Shown here: one piece after another, positions 35,517-44,680 of the stretch | Numbering within the stretch: position 1 is the first letter of the stretch | How the letters are laid out: the number at the start of each line of letters is the position of its first letter | NCBI RefSeq assembly: GCF_000949475.1 | Contig: NZ_JRHC01000002.1 | Span: forward strand, 186,001-250,000 | Direction: 5' to 3' | Length of the DNA stretch: 64,000 bases | Origin: Draconibacterium sediminis | GTDB taxonomy: Bacteria > Bacteroidota > Bacteroidia > Bacteroidales > Prolixibacteraceae | Notes under the pieces: model-generated | Told to the model about the DNA's origin: nothing | Seen by the model: only the letters and a program-made list of their open reading frames with translations | The model's database searches: none | Translations under genes and position numbers: made by a program

Positions 35517-36815
35517 TTAGATTTTACGGTTATCGATTACACGTTTTGCTTTTCCTGCAGTACGTTCAATGGTTTTTGGTTCCACCAGTTTCACATCTAC
35601 TGAAATCCCCAGCGTACTCTGAATATTATGCGTAATTTTCTTTTTCAGTTTTTCCAGTTCGCGCACTTCATCCGAGAAAAACTGCTCCTGTACTTCCACC
35701 ATCAGTTTCAGCACATCGAGCGTACCTTCGCGCTCCACAATTAACAGGTAGTGTGGTTCTGTTTCGCTCATTTCGAGCAATACACTTTCAATTTGAGACG
35801 GGAATACATTAACTCCGCGAATAATCAACATATCATCCGAGCGACCTTTACATTTTTCCATGCGTACCAGTGTGCGTCCGCACTCGCATTTGTCGTAAAT
35901 CAAGCGGGTAAGATCGCGCGTACGATAACGCAAAATCGGGATTCCCTCTTTTGTAATGGTTGAAAATACCAACTCTCCCACTTCGCCAGGCGCAACGGGC
36001 TCAAGTGTTTCCGTATCGAGAATTTCAGGGATAAAATGATCTTCGTTAACGTGCATGCCCACCTGGTGCTCGCACTCGCAGGAAACTCCGGGACCGATCA
36101 CTTCACTCAAACCATAAATATCGATGGCTTTCAATTTTAATTTGGCTTCAATCTCCTTGCGCATGCTTTCGCTCCATGGCTCGGCACCAAAAATACCAAC
36201 ACGTAGTTTCAGCTCTTCCGGATCGATACCCATTTCCTGCATTACTTCGGCCAAAAACAAAGCATACGACGGTGTACATGCAATTACCGAGGAGCCAAAA
36301 TCCTGCATCAGCTGAATTTGCTTTTGGGTATTTCCACCCGAAATAGGAATTACGGTTGCTCCAAGGTTTTCAGTACCATAGTGTAATCCCAAACCTCCGG
36401 TAAACAGTCCGTAACCATAAGCCACCTGCACAATGTCGTTACGCGTAACGCCCGACATACACAACGAGCGGGTAACCACTTCGGCCCACATGCTCAGATC
36501 GTTTCGGGTGTAACCAACAACGGTTGGTTTTCCGGTAGTTCCCGAGCTGGCGTGCACTCGCACAATTTCACTCATGGGCACGGTAAACATTCCGAAAGGG
36601 TAATTATCGCGCAGGTCGGTTTTATTGGTAAACGGCAGGCTTTTTAAATCTTCAACCGAGCGTACATCGCCGGGCAGCATGCCAATTTCCTGCATTTTGG
36701 CGCGGTAGCTGGGTATATTGTGGTAAATACGCTGAACGGTTTGTTTTAGACGTTCGCTTTGAACTGCGGCCATCTCATCGCGAGAGGCGCATTCTATCTT
36801 TTCATTCCAAATCAT
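35517..36815 (-). CDS. paaK: Phenylacetate-CoA ligase
   Basis: The 432-aa adenylate-forming enzyme has P-loop SSGTTGKP (90-97), [13 protein letters not shown] and [11 protein letters not shown], then YRTRDLTRL and the C-terminal hinge region [11 protein letters not shown]. It converts an arylacetate, ATP and CoA to the arylacetyl-CoA. In Bacteroidota and archaea paralogues sit beside iorAB, where they take part in interconversion of aryl acids and aromatic 2-oxo acids. ACT proteins flank it on both sides: one 4 bases downstream, one 104 bases upstream. Confidence 0.92.
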   Translation of the reverse strand: MIWNEKIECASRDEMAAVQSERLKQTVQRIYHNIPSYRAKMQEIGMLPGDVRSVEDLKSLPFTNKTDLRDNYPFGMFTVPMSEIVRVHASSGTTGKPTVVGYTRNDLSMWAEVVTRSLCMSGVTRNDIVQVAYGYGLFTGGLGLHYGTENLGATVIPISGGNTQKQIQLMQDFGSSVIACTPSYALFLAEVMQEMGIDPEELKLRVGIFGAEPWSESMRKEIEAKLKLKAIDIYGLSEVIGPGVSCECEHQVGMHVNEDHFIPEILDTETLEPVAPGEVGELVFSTITKEGIPILRYRTRDLTRLIYDKCECGRTLVRMEKCKGRSDDMLIIRGVNVFPSQIESVLLEMSETEPHYLLIVEREGTLDVLKLMVEVQEQFFSDEVRELEKLKKKITHNIQSTLGISVDVKLVEPKTIERTAGKAKRVIDNRKI

Positions 36816-36919
36816 AAAATTTAGTTGATCATAATAATTGTTAGGTATTTATAATTTCTAACAGCTACTTTGGTTTTACATGTTGTTTATTGGTCTACAA
36901 CCGGGCATTTCGGTAATTG

Positions 36920-37351
36920 CTATTTTCCGTAAACCACTTTGTCGTCAAGAATTTTAACATGGTTGATTTCCAGACGACGAATGGCCTCCAAAACATCGGG
37001 AACTTCAAGTAAAAGAACCGCCATATTATTTTCGCCAATAAGTCGCGTATAAGCACTTTCGATGTGAATTCCGGCACGTGCGATCTTCACCAGAATCTCG
37101 TCCAAACCACCCGCTTCGTCTTTCATTTCAAGCGCAATCACCTCTTTCATAGCCACAGAATTTCCGTGGTCGGTAAGAATTTTATAGGCTTCATCAGGAT
37201 GGTCGACGAGCAAACTTAATACGCCCCATCCGTGCGCCATATTATTTAAAGTAAGCGTTCGAATGTTGATTCCCTTTTTTTTCAACAGCGCGGTAATCGC
37301 CTCAAAGTGGGTGATTTTGTTTTCGAGAAAAACAGATATTTCAAATGCCAT
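36920..37351 (-). CDS. Tandem ACT-domain protein
   Basis: The 143-aa protein has two ACT folds (AFEISVFLENKITHFEAITALLK and then EVIALEMKDEAGGLDEILVKIA). It is a paralogue of the protein at 35084-35512 and probably shares the same transcript with paaK. It is likely a ligand sensor for aromatic metabolism. Confidence 0.87.
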   Translation of the reverse strand: MAFEISVFLENKITHFEAITALLKKKGINIRTLTLNNMAHGWGVLSLLVDHPDEAYKILTDHGNSVAMKEVIALEMKDEAGGLDEILVKIARAGIHIESAYTRLIGENNMAVLLLEVPDVLEAIRRLEINHVKILDDKVVYGK

Positions 37352-37539
37352 AATTGTAGTTTTTTAGTTTATTCAACATGGTTTCCGTAAAATTAAAGTT
37401 TATTGGGTAAACATTCACCAACGGAAATCATATTTTCAATTCGCTCAAAACCCGTACCGTTATTTTATTCTGTGCCTACCGTCGATCTTTCTTCCCCGGG
37501 GTTTCAAACTCCTTCTGCCAGAATTTTTTGCGTAATCCT

Positions 37540-38829
37540 TTAAAAATTATAGGTCAGCATTAACAGAATCCGGTGGTTGATGGCGTTTACCGTATCGTCG
37601 TAAAGTCCATCTGAGAAATCGAAAGTTCCGGTTCCGTAATCAGCCGAATCAATTTCGTATTCTGCTACAAAACGAAGGTTTTTATAGTTATATGCGTAAT
37701 ACGGAGCTATTCGCCATGCCTGTTTCATGGTTGGCATCAAACCTTTAGTTTTTGCTGCCCCATCGAAATTATACAGGGCATCTTTTGTACCAAAATTAGT
37801 TGATAAGCCGGCAAACAGGCCCAGCTGCTTTTGTGTACCGTAAACCACATTCACCAAAGTAGTTGATGTGGTATAGTTGGTGTAGGTCATTCCTCCGGTT
37901 CTGTCGTCGTAAGATTTTACACCGTAACCGCCAATCATCAGCATGTTCGACAAATTCTGTCCCACCAGTTCTTTTACCAAAAAGAACCATTTATCTTTTT
38001 TGTAACCCGCATAACTCATTACGGCATAACTGGTGTTCAGCTCATCGCTCTGAAATTTACCGTCTGTACCTTCAGTTACGTCAATAGGTTTTATAGCATT
38101 AAACTGACCAGCAATTCCGAGGCTAATTCCATTGTCGTTGTAGTACAATCCGGCCACCAACTCAGGGATTCCGGCATTACGCTTTGCAAGGTTCTTGCAG
38201 TTGGTATTTGGCACATCGTAAAATCCCGGAGAGGCATACTGCTGCTCATATAGCGCTGTTAACGACAGTGTTGTTTTAGTCCCAAGTTTATAATCGAAAT
38301 CGATTTGTGGCGAGCGGTTAAATGGGTTATAAGGGCTACCGGTATTTAAACCTCCTACCTGCGGATAAAAGGCACCGCTGCCATTCCATAAGGGATGCCA
38401 GGTTTGCCCGATCAGTAACGATGATTTTTCCCAATCGAGTTTTACATATGCTTTTCGCAAACGCAACACTTCGGGATACTCGCTTACAATTCCGGCAAAA
38501 TCGGTTTCGAAATTTGCAGATGATTTGGCTCCTAAAATTTCAGGTCCGGTAATGTTAAAACCAAAACGGGTTGCCATGGCGGTAAAACCATGAATCCCCT
38601 GATGATTGAGATCGTTCCCTTCAGCATCCTCTCCTTTGTAAAGCGGGAAAAGGTAAAAATTGTCCTGGGCAGCGTTAAGTCCTTTGTAGGAATCGTAATA
38701 ATACTCGCTTCGGATAAAACCGTAAAGTTCGATCGATGATTTTTTTGCAGTGACTTTGTTGTCGTCCTGTGCCATTAAAGAAATGGAAATCAGACACAGA
38801 ATAGCGGTTAATGATAAATATTTTTTCAT
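37540..38829 (-). CDS. Putative outer-membrane porin
   Basis: The 429-aa protein has a signal peptide MKKYLSLTAILCLISISLMAQ, then beta-barrel sequence beginning SSIELYGFIRSEYYYDSYKG and ending LLMLTYNF. The family is like DcaP/OprP-type putative porins. The start was moved from an in-frame upstream ATG (38880) to 38829, because only the latter gives an N-terminal signal peptide. A full promoter match lies about 130 bases upstream, implying a long 5' leader. Confidence 0.8.
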   Translation of the reverse strand: MKKYLSLTAILCLISISLMAQDDNKVTAKKSSIELYGFIRSEYYYDSYKGLNAAQDNFYLFPLYKGEDAEGNDLNHQGIHGFTAMATRFGFNITGPEILGAKSSANFETDFAGIVSEYPEVLRLRKAYVKLDWEKSSLLIGQTWHPLWNGSGAFYPQVGGLNTGSPYNPFNRSPQIDFDYKLGTKTTLSLTALYEQQYASPGFYDVPNTNCKNLAKRNAGIPELVAGLYYNDNGISLGIAGQFNAIKPIDVTEGTDGKFQSDELNTSYAVMSYAGYKKDKWFFLVKELVGQNLSNMLMIGGYGVKSYDDRTGGMTYTNYTTSTTLVNVVYGTQKQLGLFAGLSTNFGTKDALYNFDGAAKTKGLMPTMKQAWRIAPYYAYNYKNLRFVAEYEIDSADYGTGTFDFSDGLYDDTVNAINHRILLMLTYNF

Positions 38830-38959
38830 TGCGAAAATGATTAGTTGTTTTTGTTGATTGAACAATGATTGCACACCCAAAGAAAGCGAATTAGCCCTTC
38901 GGGTAAAAACAGAAGTAATCTAATAAGAAATAATATGTTGCTGTCTTAATCACGAGCCT

Positions 38960-38989
38960 CAAAATTAGCAATTTTACAGGCCTGCCCAA
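38960..38989 (-). promoter_or_regulatory. Promoter of the porin gene
   Basis: On the minus strand TTG (38989-38987) is followed after 19 bases by TAATTTTG (38967-38960), an exact TAnnTTTG match with consensus spacing. Transcription would begin near 38953, leaving a leader of about 120 nt before the ATG. Confidence 0.65.
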
Positions 38990-39126
38990 GGTTGTATTTA
39001 CAATTTGAATCTCAAAAGTGCTTATTTATTTTGATTTCAAACTACACATAAAAAAGCTGTCATATACTAATCTGTAATTACCATAGGTTTAATAGAATTG
39101 GTATCGGCAAATAAAAGACTTAATTT

Positions 39127-39688
39127 TGACTAACCCCGACATTTATGTCGGGGATAAATCATTACCTATGACACGGGCTTTAGCCCTCAACCATTCAAGT
39201 TATGGCATACGTAAGAATCTGGATACATTGCGTTTGGGAAACAAAGAATAGAGTTCCATTTTTAAATAAATCGAACAAAGGGGTTATTCTTGGGCACATT
39301 AAAGCAAACGCAAAAGAAAAAGGAATTTACCTTGATTTTATTAACGGTCACCAAGAACACATCCATTGTATTTTATCATTGAGTGCAGATCAAACACTTT
39401 CAAAGTCAATTCAATTATTGAAAGGAGAATCTTCATTTTGGATAAACAAAAACAATCTGTGTTCCGGTAAATTTGAATGGTCCGAAGAGTATTTTGCAGT
39501 ATCGGTTAGTGAATCACAAATCAATGCCGTTCGAGAGTACATAAAAAACCAAGAAAAGCATCATTCCAAAAAATCATGGCATGAAGAGTACAATGAATTC
39601 ATCAAGAAATATGGATTTGCCAAGATGAAGGGCTAAAGCCCCGTTGGGCCTTTGCTCAAACCTCCGGCATAAATGCCGGAGTTAGTCA
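39127..39688 (+). mobile_element. RAYT/REP element with inverted hairpin ends
   Basis: The 562-bp unit carries a Y1 transposase gene between inverted ends. The left end has TGACTAAC followed by the hairpin CCCCGACA-TTTA-TGTCGGGG. The right end has CTCCGGCA-TAAA-TGCCGGAG followed by GTTAGTCA. TGACTAAC and GTTAGTCA are reverse complements. A second inner inverted pair, GGGCTTTAGCCCT upstream of the gene and AGGGCTAAAGCCC just after it, is also perfect. It sits between the porin promoter and the iorB terminator. No target-site duplication is seen, as expected for HUH enzymes. Confidence 0.8.
39202..39636 (+). CDS. REP-associated tyrosine transposase (Y1_Tnp, IS200-like)
   Basis: The 144-aa single-strand transposase has HUH-type metal ligands His53-x-His55 (in GHQEHIHC) and the nucleophile Tyr113 (VREYIKNQEKHH). 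The N-terminus MAYVRIWIHCVWETKNR is typical of RAYTs ('vhvvW.TK.R..'). Such enzymes cut and join REP hairpins in single-stranded DNA, usually as single domesticated copies that spread REPs rather than themselves. The catalytic residues are intact, so it may be active. Confidence 0.88.
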   Translation: MAYVRIWIHCVWETKNRVPFLNKSNKGVILGHIKANAKEKGIYLDFINGHQEHIHCILSLSADQTLSKSIQLLKGESSFWINKNNLCSGKFEWSEEYFAVSVSESQINAVREYIKNQEKHHSKKSWHEEYNEFIKKYGFAKMKG

Positions 39689-39729
39689 GCATTACTGATA
39701 GCGCATAAGAACCAGGAATTTCCATAAAA

Positions 39730-39764
39730 AAACCCATTCGCGAACACTTGTCCGGAATGGGTTT
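39730..39764 (-). terminator. Terminator of iorAB
   Basis: AAACCCATTC (39730-39739) pairs with GAATGGGTTT (39755-39764). On the minus strand the stem is followed by a T-run, the complement of the A-tract at 39725-39732. It lies 23 bases past the iorB stop. Confidence 0.82.
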
Positions 39765-39786
39765 ATTATAGATTGTTATTAATTTT

Positions 39787-40368
39787 CTATTTGTTAGCCA
39801 TTGCAAAATCCAAACCGGCCTTAAAAGCTTTCCGGTTCATTTCTACCACGGCCTCGCCTTTTCTACTGAAAATATGTGCAATTCCGGCTTCTATTTTCTC
39901 CGGTTCAATATTCAGAAAAGGAGTAGCTGCTCCCAACATCACCACATTCGATGCACGTTTGTTGCCAATTTCTGCGGCAATTTTATCAGCGTCGATCGCC
40001 ACAAAATGCGGTTGCTTTTCTATTTCTGCCAAAACAGCGTCTACATCCGGGTAATTCGGGATATTGATAAAAGGAGTGGTATTGGTTACCACATACCCTT
40101 CGGGCGAAAGAAACGGCAGGTAGCGCAAAGCTTCCATAGGCTCCACCGACAAAATCAAATCGGCTTTACCCATCGGGATAAGATCGGCAGCAATTTCGCA
40201 ATCGGAAATACGCAGGTGCGACTGTACTGCCCCACCACGCTGGCTCATTCCATGCGTTTCGGCCTGTTTTAAAAACAAATTCTCGTTAATGGCTGCATCG
40301 CCAATAATCGATGCAATGGAAAGAATTCCCTGCCCACCAACTCCGGCTAATATTATATCTGTCTTCAT
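39787..40368 (-). CDS. iorB: Indolepyruvate:ferredoxin oxidoreductase, beta subunit
   Basis: The 193-aa gamma-type POR domain protein begins TDIILAGVGGQGILSIASIIGDAA and contains TEHGMSQRGGAVQSHLRIS-like sequence (ETHGMSQRGGAVQSH), both diagnostic. With IorA it oxidatively decarboxylates aryl pyruvates to aryl-acetyl-CoA with ferredoxin as acceptor, or runs in reverse for aromatic amino acid synthesis. It is 6 bases downstream of iorA. Confidence 0.93.
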   Translation of the reverse strand: MKTDIILAGVGGQGILSIASIIGDAAINENLFLKQAETHGMSQRGGAVQSHLRISDCEIAADLIPMGKADLILSVEPMEALRYLPFLSPEGYVVTNTTPFINIPNYPDVDAVLAEIEKQPHFVAIDADKIAAEIGNKRASNVVMLGAATPFLNIEPEKIEAGIAHIFSRKGEAVVEMNRKAFKAGLDFAMANK

Positions 40369-40374
40369 TTTTAC

Positions 40375-41994
40375 TTATTTATTGGGGTTATCTTTCATTT
40401 TCTTTTCCTTGCGCAAACGTTTTGCCGCTGCCTGAATACACTCGCGGCGAAAAACAATTACCGACACACCGTCGTAAGCAATTTCTTCTTCAAAAGTCTG
40501 CACCATCATATCGTGGTATTTTTTCAGTGGAGTTAATACGCGAATATGATTTGGATCAACACCAACTCCGGCACAAATGCTTTCTATCTTTCCAAGTGCT
40601 GAAGACTCCTGTCCACCGGTCATCGATACCGATTCGTTATCAGAAATAACAACCACGATATTTGCCTCATCGTTAACGGCATCAAGCAAACCTGTTATTC
40701 CCGAGTGCGTAAAAGTTGAGTCGCCAATAACAGCTACGGAAGGAATCAAACCTGCATCGGCAGCACCTTTTGCCATGGTTACCGAAGCGCCCATGTCAAC
40801 ACACGAGTATATACTTTTATACGGTGGCAATGCACCCAGCGTATAACAACCGATATCGGAGAAAACGCGTCCTTTGGTATATTTATCAAGCGCCTGGTTC
40901 AGCGCTTTGTACATGTCCTGGTGGCCGCATCCCTGGCACAATGCCGGCGGACGGTTTACAACCAGATCCGGAACATCGGCACCAAGCTGTGTTTCTTTTC
41001 CCAGTGCTTTGGCTACCAGGTCGGCATTCAGTTCGCCGTCGCGTGGCAAAGCACCACTTAATCGCCCCGAAACCTGAATATCCTTTTTGAATGCAGCCTT
41101 TATGTGCTCTTCAACAACCGGATAACCTTCTTCCAGCACCAGTACCTCTTCGCAATGTTTAGCCATTTTATCCAAATATTTTTGAGGAACCGGGTATTGC
41201 GAAAGTTTCAGTACGGTATACGGACAATCGCCTTTCGGATAATTCTCCTTTAGGTAATTGAATGCAATACCGCAGGCAATAATTCCAAAGCTTTTGTCTT
41301 CGCCTTTTATGTATTCGTTGTATTTCGATTTTTTTGCCGTCTTCTCAAACAGCTCCTGTTTTTCAAGTAGCCCCTTGTATCTTCTGCGGGCAATGGCAGG
41401 CAGCAAAACAAACTGACTTGGATCAGCTGGTAAAAGCACCTCTTTTTCGGGCAGGACCTCACTGCGAACTACTCCGGCACGCGAATGTGCCAAACGGGTT
41501 GTAATACGCACCATCACCGGAACTTCGAGTTTTTCTGACAACTCAAAACCTTCACGAACCATATCGTAAGCTTCCTGCTGGTTGCTCGGTTCCAGAATCG
41601 GAATCATAGCAAACTTACCATAGAAACGCGAGTCTTGCTCGTTTTGCGACGAGTGCATCGAAGGATCGTCGGCAACCGTAACAATCAAACCGCCGTTAAT
41701 ACCTGTGATTGCTGAGTTGATAAATGCATCGGCAGCCACGTTAAGCCCCACATGTTTCATACAAACCATGCTGCGTTTTCCGGCGTACGACATTCCTAAA
41801 GCAGCTTCGTAAGCTGTTTTTTCGTTGGCCGACCATTTGCTGCGAATACCTTTTTGAAGAGCAAGTTCATTCTCCTGAATAAACTCGGTTATTTCGGTTG
41901 AAGGAGTTCCGGGATAGGCATAAACCCCTGAAATTCCGCCATCAATGGCTCCCTGGCCGATGGCTTCAACTCCTAAGAATAGATTTTTTTGCAT
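40375..41994 (-). CDS. iorA: Indolepyruvate:ferredoxin oxidoreductase, alpha subunit (short form)
   Basis: The 539-aa protein comprises the pyrimidine domain (GVYAYPGTPSTEITEFIQ at the N-terminus), the thiamine-diphosphate domain with LCQGCGHQDMYKAL (around residue 355), and the Mg/ThDP motif GDSTFTHSGITGL. It ends shortly after VSVIVFRRECIQ and has no C-terminal CxxCxxCxxxC repeats, so the two [4Fe-4S] clusters found in archaeal IorA (about 620-650 aa) are absent. That short form seems usual in Bacteroidota, but the electron path must then involve another protein. It is co-transcribed with iorB. Confidence 0.92.
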   Translation of the reverse strand: MQKNLFLGVEAIGQGAIDGGISGVYAYPGTPSTEITEFIQENELALQKGIRSKWSANEKTAYEAALGMSYAGKRSMVCMKHVGLNVAADAFINSAITGINGGLIVTVADDPSMHSSQNEQDSRFYGKFAMIPILEPSNQQEAYDMVREGFELSEKLEVPVMVRITTRLAHSRAGVVRSEVLPEKEVLLPADPSQFVLLPAIARRRYKGLLEKQELFEKTAKKSKYNEYIKGEDKSFGIIACGIAFNYLKENYPKGDCPYTVLKLSQYPVPQKYLDKMAKHCEEVLVLEEGYPVVEEHIKAAFKKDIQVSGRLSGALPRDGELNADLVAKALGKETQLGADVPDLVVNRPPALCQGCGHQDMYKALNQALDKYTKGRVFSDIGCYTLGALPPYKSIYSCVDMGASVTMAKGAADAGLIPSVAVIGDSTFTHSGITGLLDAVNDEANIVVVISDNESVSMTGGQESSALGKIESICAGVGVDPNHIRVLTPLKKYHDMMVQTFEEEIAYDGVSVIVFRRECIQAAAKRLRKEKKMKDNPNK

Positions 41995-42017
41995 TTTGGT
42001 TTAATTTTCGAAGCCAA

Positions 42018-42047
42018 CAAAAGTATTACTTTGAGGTTTTTATACAA
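42018..42047 (-). promoter_or_regulatory. Promoter of iorAB
   Basis: The minus strand reads TTG (42047-42045), then 19 bases, then TACTTTTG (42025-42018), an exact TAnnTTTG match with consensus spacing, 24 bases upstream of the iorA ATG. Confidence 0.65.
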
Positions 42048-42132
42048 TTAGGAATGTCATGTTTTGTCTTTATAATGAATACAAATTAGGAATCGTTGAT
42101 GACTTTATGTTGCAAGCGGTATGTTTTCCATT

Positions 42133-42150
42133 TTGTACCAATTGTTACAA
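42133..42150. promoter_or_regulatory. Crp/Fnr-type operator shared with nrfH
   Basis: TTGTACCAATTGTTACAA, identical to the site upstream of nrfH, with 21 nt identical in all (42130-42150). It lies 47 bases before the ATG at 42198. The palindrome centre is 33 bp upstream of the centre of CATATTTG. Confidence 0.7.
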
Positions 42151-42170
42151 CACGAGTTGCAAATGTTAAA

Positions 42171-42178
42171 CATATTTG
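42171..42178 (+). promoter_or_regulatory. Candidate -7 box of the PepSY gene
   Basis: CATATTTG matches TAnnTTTG at all but the first defined base. Transcription from about 42182 would put the operator centre near -41, the class-II activator position. Confidence 0.5.
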
Positions 42179-42197
42179 CGCAACAAAGAACTACCGT

Positions 42198-43823
42198 ATG
42201 GCCCGAAAAAATTGGATAAAGACCTTTAAGAAACTACATAAATGGCCGGCAATAATAATTGCCTTTATCGCCATTCTTTTTGCCGCATCAGGAATTGTAA
42301 TGAACCACCGGCAACTGTTTTCCGGTGTTGATGTTTCCAGAAACCTGCTGCCCAAAAATTACCGCTACAAAAACTGGAACCTGGCGGCGGTTCGTGGTTC
42401 CGTTCAATTGGAAGGTGCCAATTTGCTGTACGGAAACATCGGTGTTTGGAAGACAGATGGTGATCTTCAAAAGTTTGAAGATTTTAACCAGGGATTTCCG
42501 AAAGGAATAGACAACCGGAAGATCTATTCCGTCATTCAGTTTAATGAGGAACTTTTTGCCGGAACACACCTGGGTTTATACAAACGAAGCAAAACAGACG
42601 GCTTCTGGCAAAAGCTGGAAATACCGGTGGATAAAGAACGTATTGCCGACCTGGAAATAAAAGACAATACCTTACTGGTACTTACACGGCATTATTTGCT
42701 GGAAAGTACTGATGGGCTAAATTTCAAAAAAATACAACTACCCGAGCCGGTAAACTATCAACGCAAAACCGGCTTGTTCAATACCTTTTGGGAATTACAC
42801 AGCGGAGAGTTGTTCGGACTTGCAGGAAAACTGTTTGTCGACCTGCTGGGGCTGGTAACCATTCTGCTTTCAGTAACCGGGCTGCTGCACTTTTTCTTTC
42901 CAAAATGGATAAAACGAAGGAAGAAAAAAATCGGGGTTCAATTTGGAAAAGTTGATCACCCCCTTCCCTCTCTAGTGGGTAAGCGAAATCTGAAGATTTC
43001 TGAAGATGAAACGGGATCCGTTGAGAAACTGGTAAGGTTTAAAAAGCTTAACCTGAACTGGCATAACGTAGTGGGTTATGTATTTGCGCTGTTCCTGCTT
43101 ATCAATACCTTTTCGGGGATGCACCTGCGTCCGCCCTTGTTAATTCCTATCGCCAACAAGCAAGTGAACATTATTCCGGGCACGCATCTCGACAGCCCGA
43201 ATCCGTGGTTCGATAAGCTGCGCCGCATCCACTGGGATGCTGCCAACCAACGTTATATATTCTCTACCGTTGATGGTTTTTTCTTTGCTGATGAAAGCCT
43301 TAGCGACAAACTCATCCCTGCCCCGGTTCAGCCTCCGGTAAGTGTAATGGGTTGTAATGTACTGGAATCAATGGGCGATAACTACCTGATGGTTGGATCG
43401 TTTAGCGGTATGTTTGTTTGGAATACGAAAAACGGAATGATTGCCGACCTGTTTACCGGGAAGCCTTACCAAACCCCTCAAGGAATGGTGCGCCCTATCG
43501 GCGCCAACACCGTTGCCGGGTTTGTACAATCGGGGCACAAAAGCTGGTGGTTCGACTACAGCAGAGGTGCCATCGCACTCAATGCACAGAACGAGCCGGA
43601 GACGTTTGTAGCCATGCCAGATGAAGTACGTAAAGCTTCGTCCATGTCGTTGTGGAATGTGGCATTGGAAATACACACCGGCCGCATTTTCGAGCACCTG
43701 GTGGGCAGTTTCTATATTTTATTCGTTCCACTGGCGGGTATTTGCCTTATGCTGGTAATTATTAGCGGATTCTTCCTTTGGTGGATGGTATTTCGGAAAA
43801 AGAAAGAAAAGCGAAAAAAATAA
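42198..43823 (+). CDS. PepSY-associated transmembrane protein, probable haem/redox membrane protein
   Basis: The 541-aa protein has four membrane helices (about 14-36, 207-234, 290-310 and 504-531). Histidines next to them (FKKLHKWP, WELHSGELFG, NWHNVVGY, EIHTGRIFEHLVGS) could bind b-type haem. Two long periplasmic loops separate the helices. The layout is that of PepSY_TM proteins, larger than the iron-locus paralogue at 3317. The start at MARKNW was preferred to an in-frame ATG at 42096, because the upstream version would include the operator and promoter. The shared operator suggests co-expression with NrfHA under nitrite/NO or low oxygen, so it may be a quinol- or NO-linked redox component (inference). 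Confidence 0.78.
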   Translation: MARKNWIKTFKKLHKWPAIIIAFIAILFAASGIVMNHRQLFSGVDVSRNLLPKNYRYKNWNLAAVRGSVQLEGANLLYGNIGVWKTDGDLQKFEDFNQGFPKGIDNRKIYSVIQFNEELFAGTHLGLYKRSKTDGFWQKLEIPVDKERIADLEIKDNTLLVLTRHYLLESTDGLNFKKIQLPEPVNYQRKTGLFNTFWELHSGELFGLAGKLFVDLLGLVTILLSVTGLLHFFFPKWIKRRKKKIGVQFGKVDHPLPSLVGKRNLKISEDETGSVEKLVRFKKLNLNWHNVVGYVFALFLLINTFSGMHLRPPLLIPIANKQVNIIPGTHLDSPNPWFDKLRRIHWDAANQRYIFSTVDGFFFADESLSDKLIPAPVQPPVSVMGCNVLESMGDNYLMVGSFSGMFVWNTKNGMIADLFTGKPYQTPQGMVRPIGANTVAGFVQSGHKSWWFDYSRGAIALNAQNEPETFVAMPDEVRKASSMSLWNVALEIHTGRIFEHLVGSFYILFVPLAGICLMLVIISGFFLWWMVFRKKKEKRKK

Positions 43824-43891
43824 TATTTTATCTTAGCGATTAAATGAAAAGCTTCCGCTGAGGCTGATTATAAACGCACAATCGCTATCGA

Positions 43892-44680
43892 ATGGATTAT
43901 ATCAATATCAATAAAAAACTTTGGAACCAAAAAACAGACGTTCATTACAAATCGGATTTTTACGATGTTGAAGCATTTGTAAAAGGAAAAGATTCATTAA
44001 ATCCCATTGAACTTGATTTGTTGGGGAATATTGAGGGTAAAAAGATCCTTCACCTGCAATGTCATTTTGGGCAAGACACTATTTCCCTGGCACGGCACGG
44101 CGCAAAGGCAACCGGAGTTGATTTTTCGGAAAAAGCCATTGAAAAAGCCCGGGAGTTGAACGAACAGGTCGGAACCAACGCTCAGTTCATTCAAAGCGAT
44201 GTGTACAAATTGCCCGAAGTATTGGATGAAAAATTTGATATCGTATATACTTCGTATGGTGTAATCGGCTGGCTCCCCGACATGATAAAGTGGGCTGCAA
44301 TTATCGAACATTTCCTAAAACCCGGCGGGCAACTGGTGTTTGTTGAATTTCATCCCATCGTATGGATGTTCAGCTACGATTTTAAGCGGGTGGAGTTTGA
44401 CTATATGGAATCGGACGCGATTGTAGAAGAACTGGAAGGCACATACACTAATAATGATGCGCCAATTAAGGGAAAATCGGTTTGCTGGAATCATGGTTTA
44501 AGCACCGTTATCGATTCGCTGATAAAAGCCGGCCTCACGATTACCGACTTTAAAGAATACAACTATTCGCCCTACAATTGCCTCGAAAATTTAGTTGAGG
44601 TTGAAAAAGGAAAATATAAAATTAAAGGATTGGAGAATAAGTTCCCATTGGTGTATTCGGTAAAAGCGGTAAAAAGCTAA
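43892..44680 (+). CDS. SAM-dependent class I methyltransferase
   Basis: The 262-aa protein has the Rossmann motif I variant GKKILHLQCHFGQDTISLAR (about 48-67), motif II ATGVDFSEKAIEKAREL, motif III FDIVYTSYGVIGWLPD and motif IV LKPGGQLVFVEFHP. The LQCHFGQDT version of motif I is typical of a small-molecule methyltransferase subgroup. The substrate is unknown. It stands alone, 68 bases after the PepSY gene. Confidence 0.87.
   Translation: MDYININKKLWNQKTDVHYKSDFYDVEAFVKGKDSLNPIELDLLGNIEGKKILHLQCHFGQDTISLARHGAKATGVDFSEKAIEKARELNEQVGTNAQFIQSDVYKLPEVLDEKFDIVYTSYGVIGWLPDMIKWAAIIEHFLKPGGQLVFVEFHPIVWMFSYDFKRVEFDYMESDAIVEELEGTYTNNDAPIKGKSVCWNHGLSTVIDSLIKAGLTITDFKEYNYSPYNCLENLVEVEKGKYKIKGLENKFPLVYSVKAVKS

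Noticed and set aside
42096..42197. Longer N-terminus for the PepSY protein
   Set aside because: It would place the palindromic operator and the -7 box inside the coding sequence, and the added residues look non-native (Cys- and Val-rich, no helix or signal).
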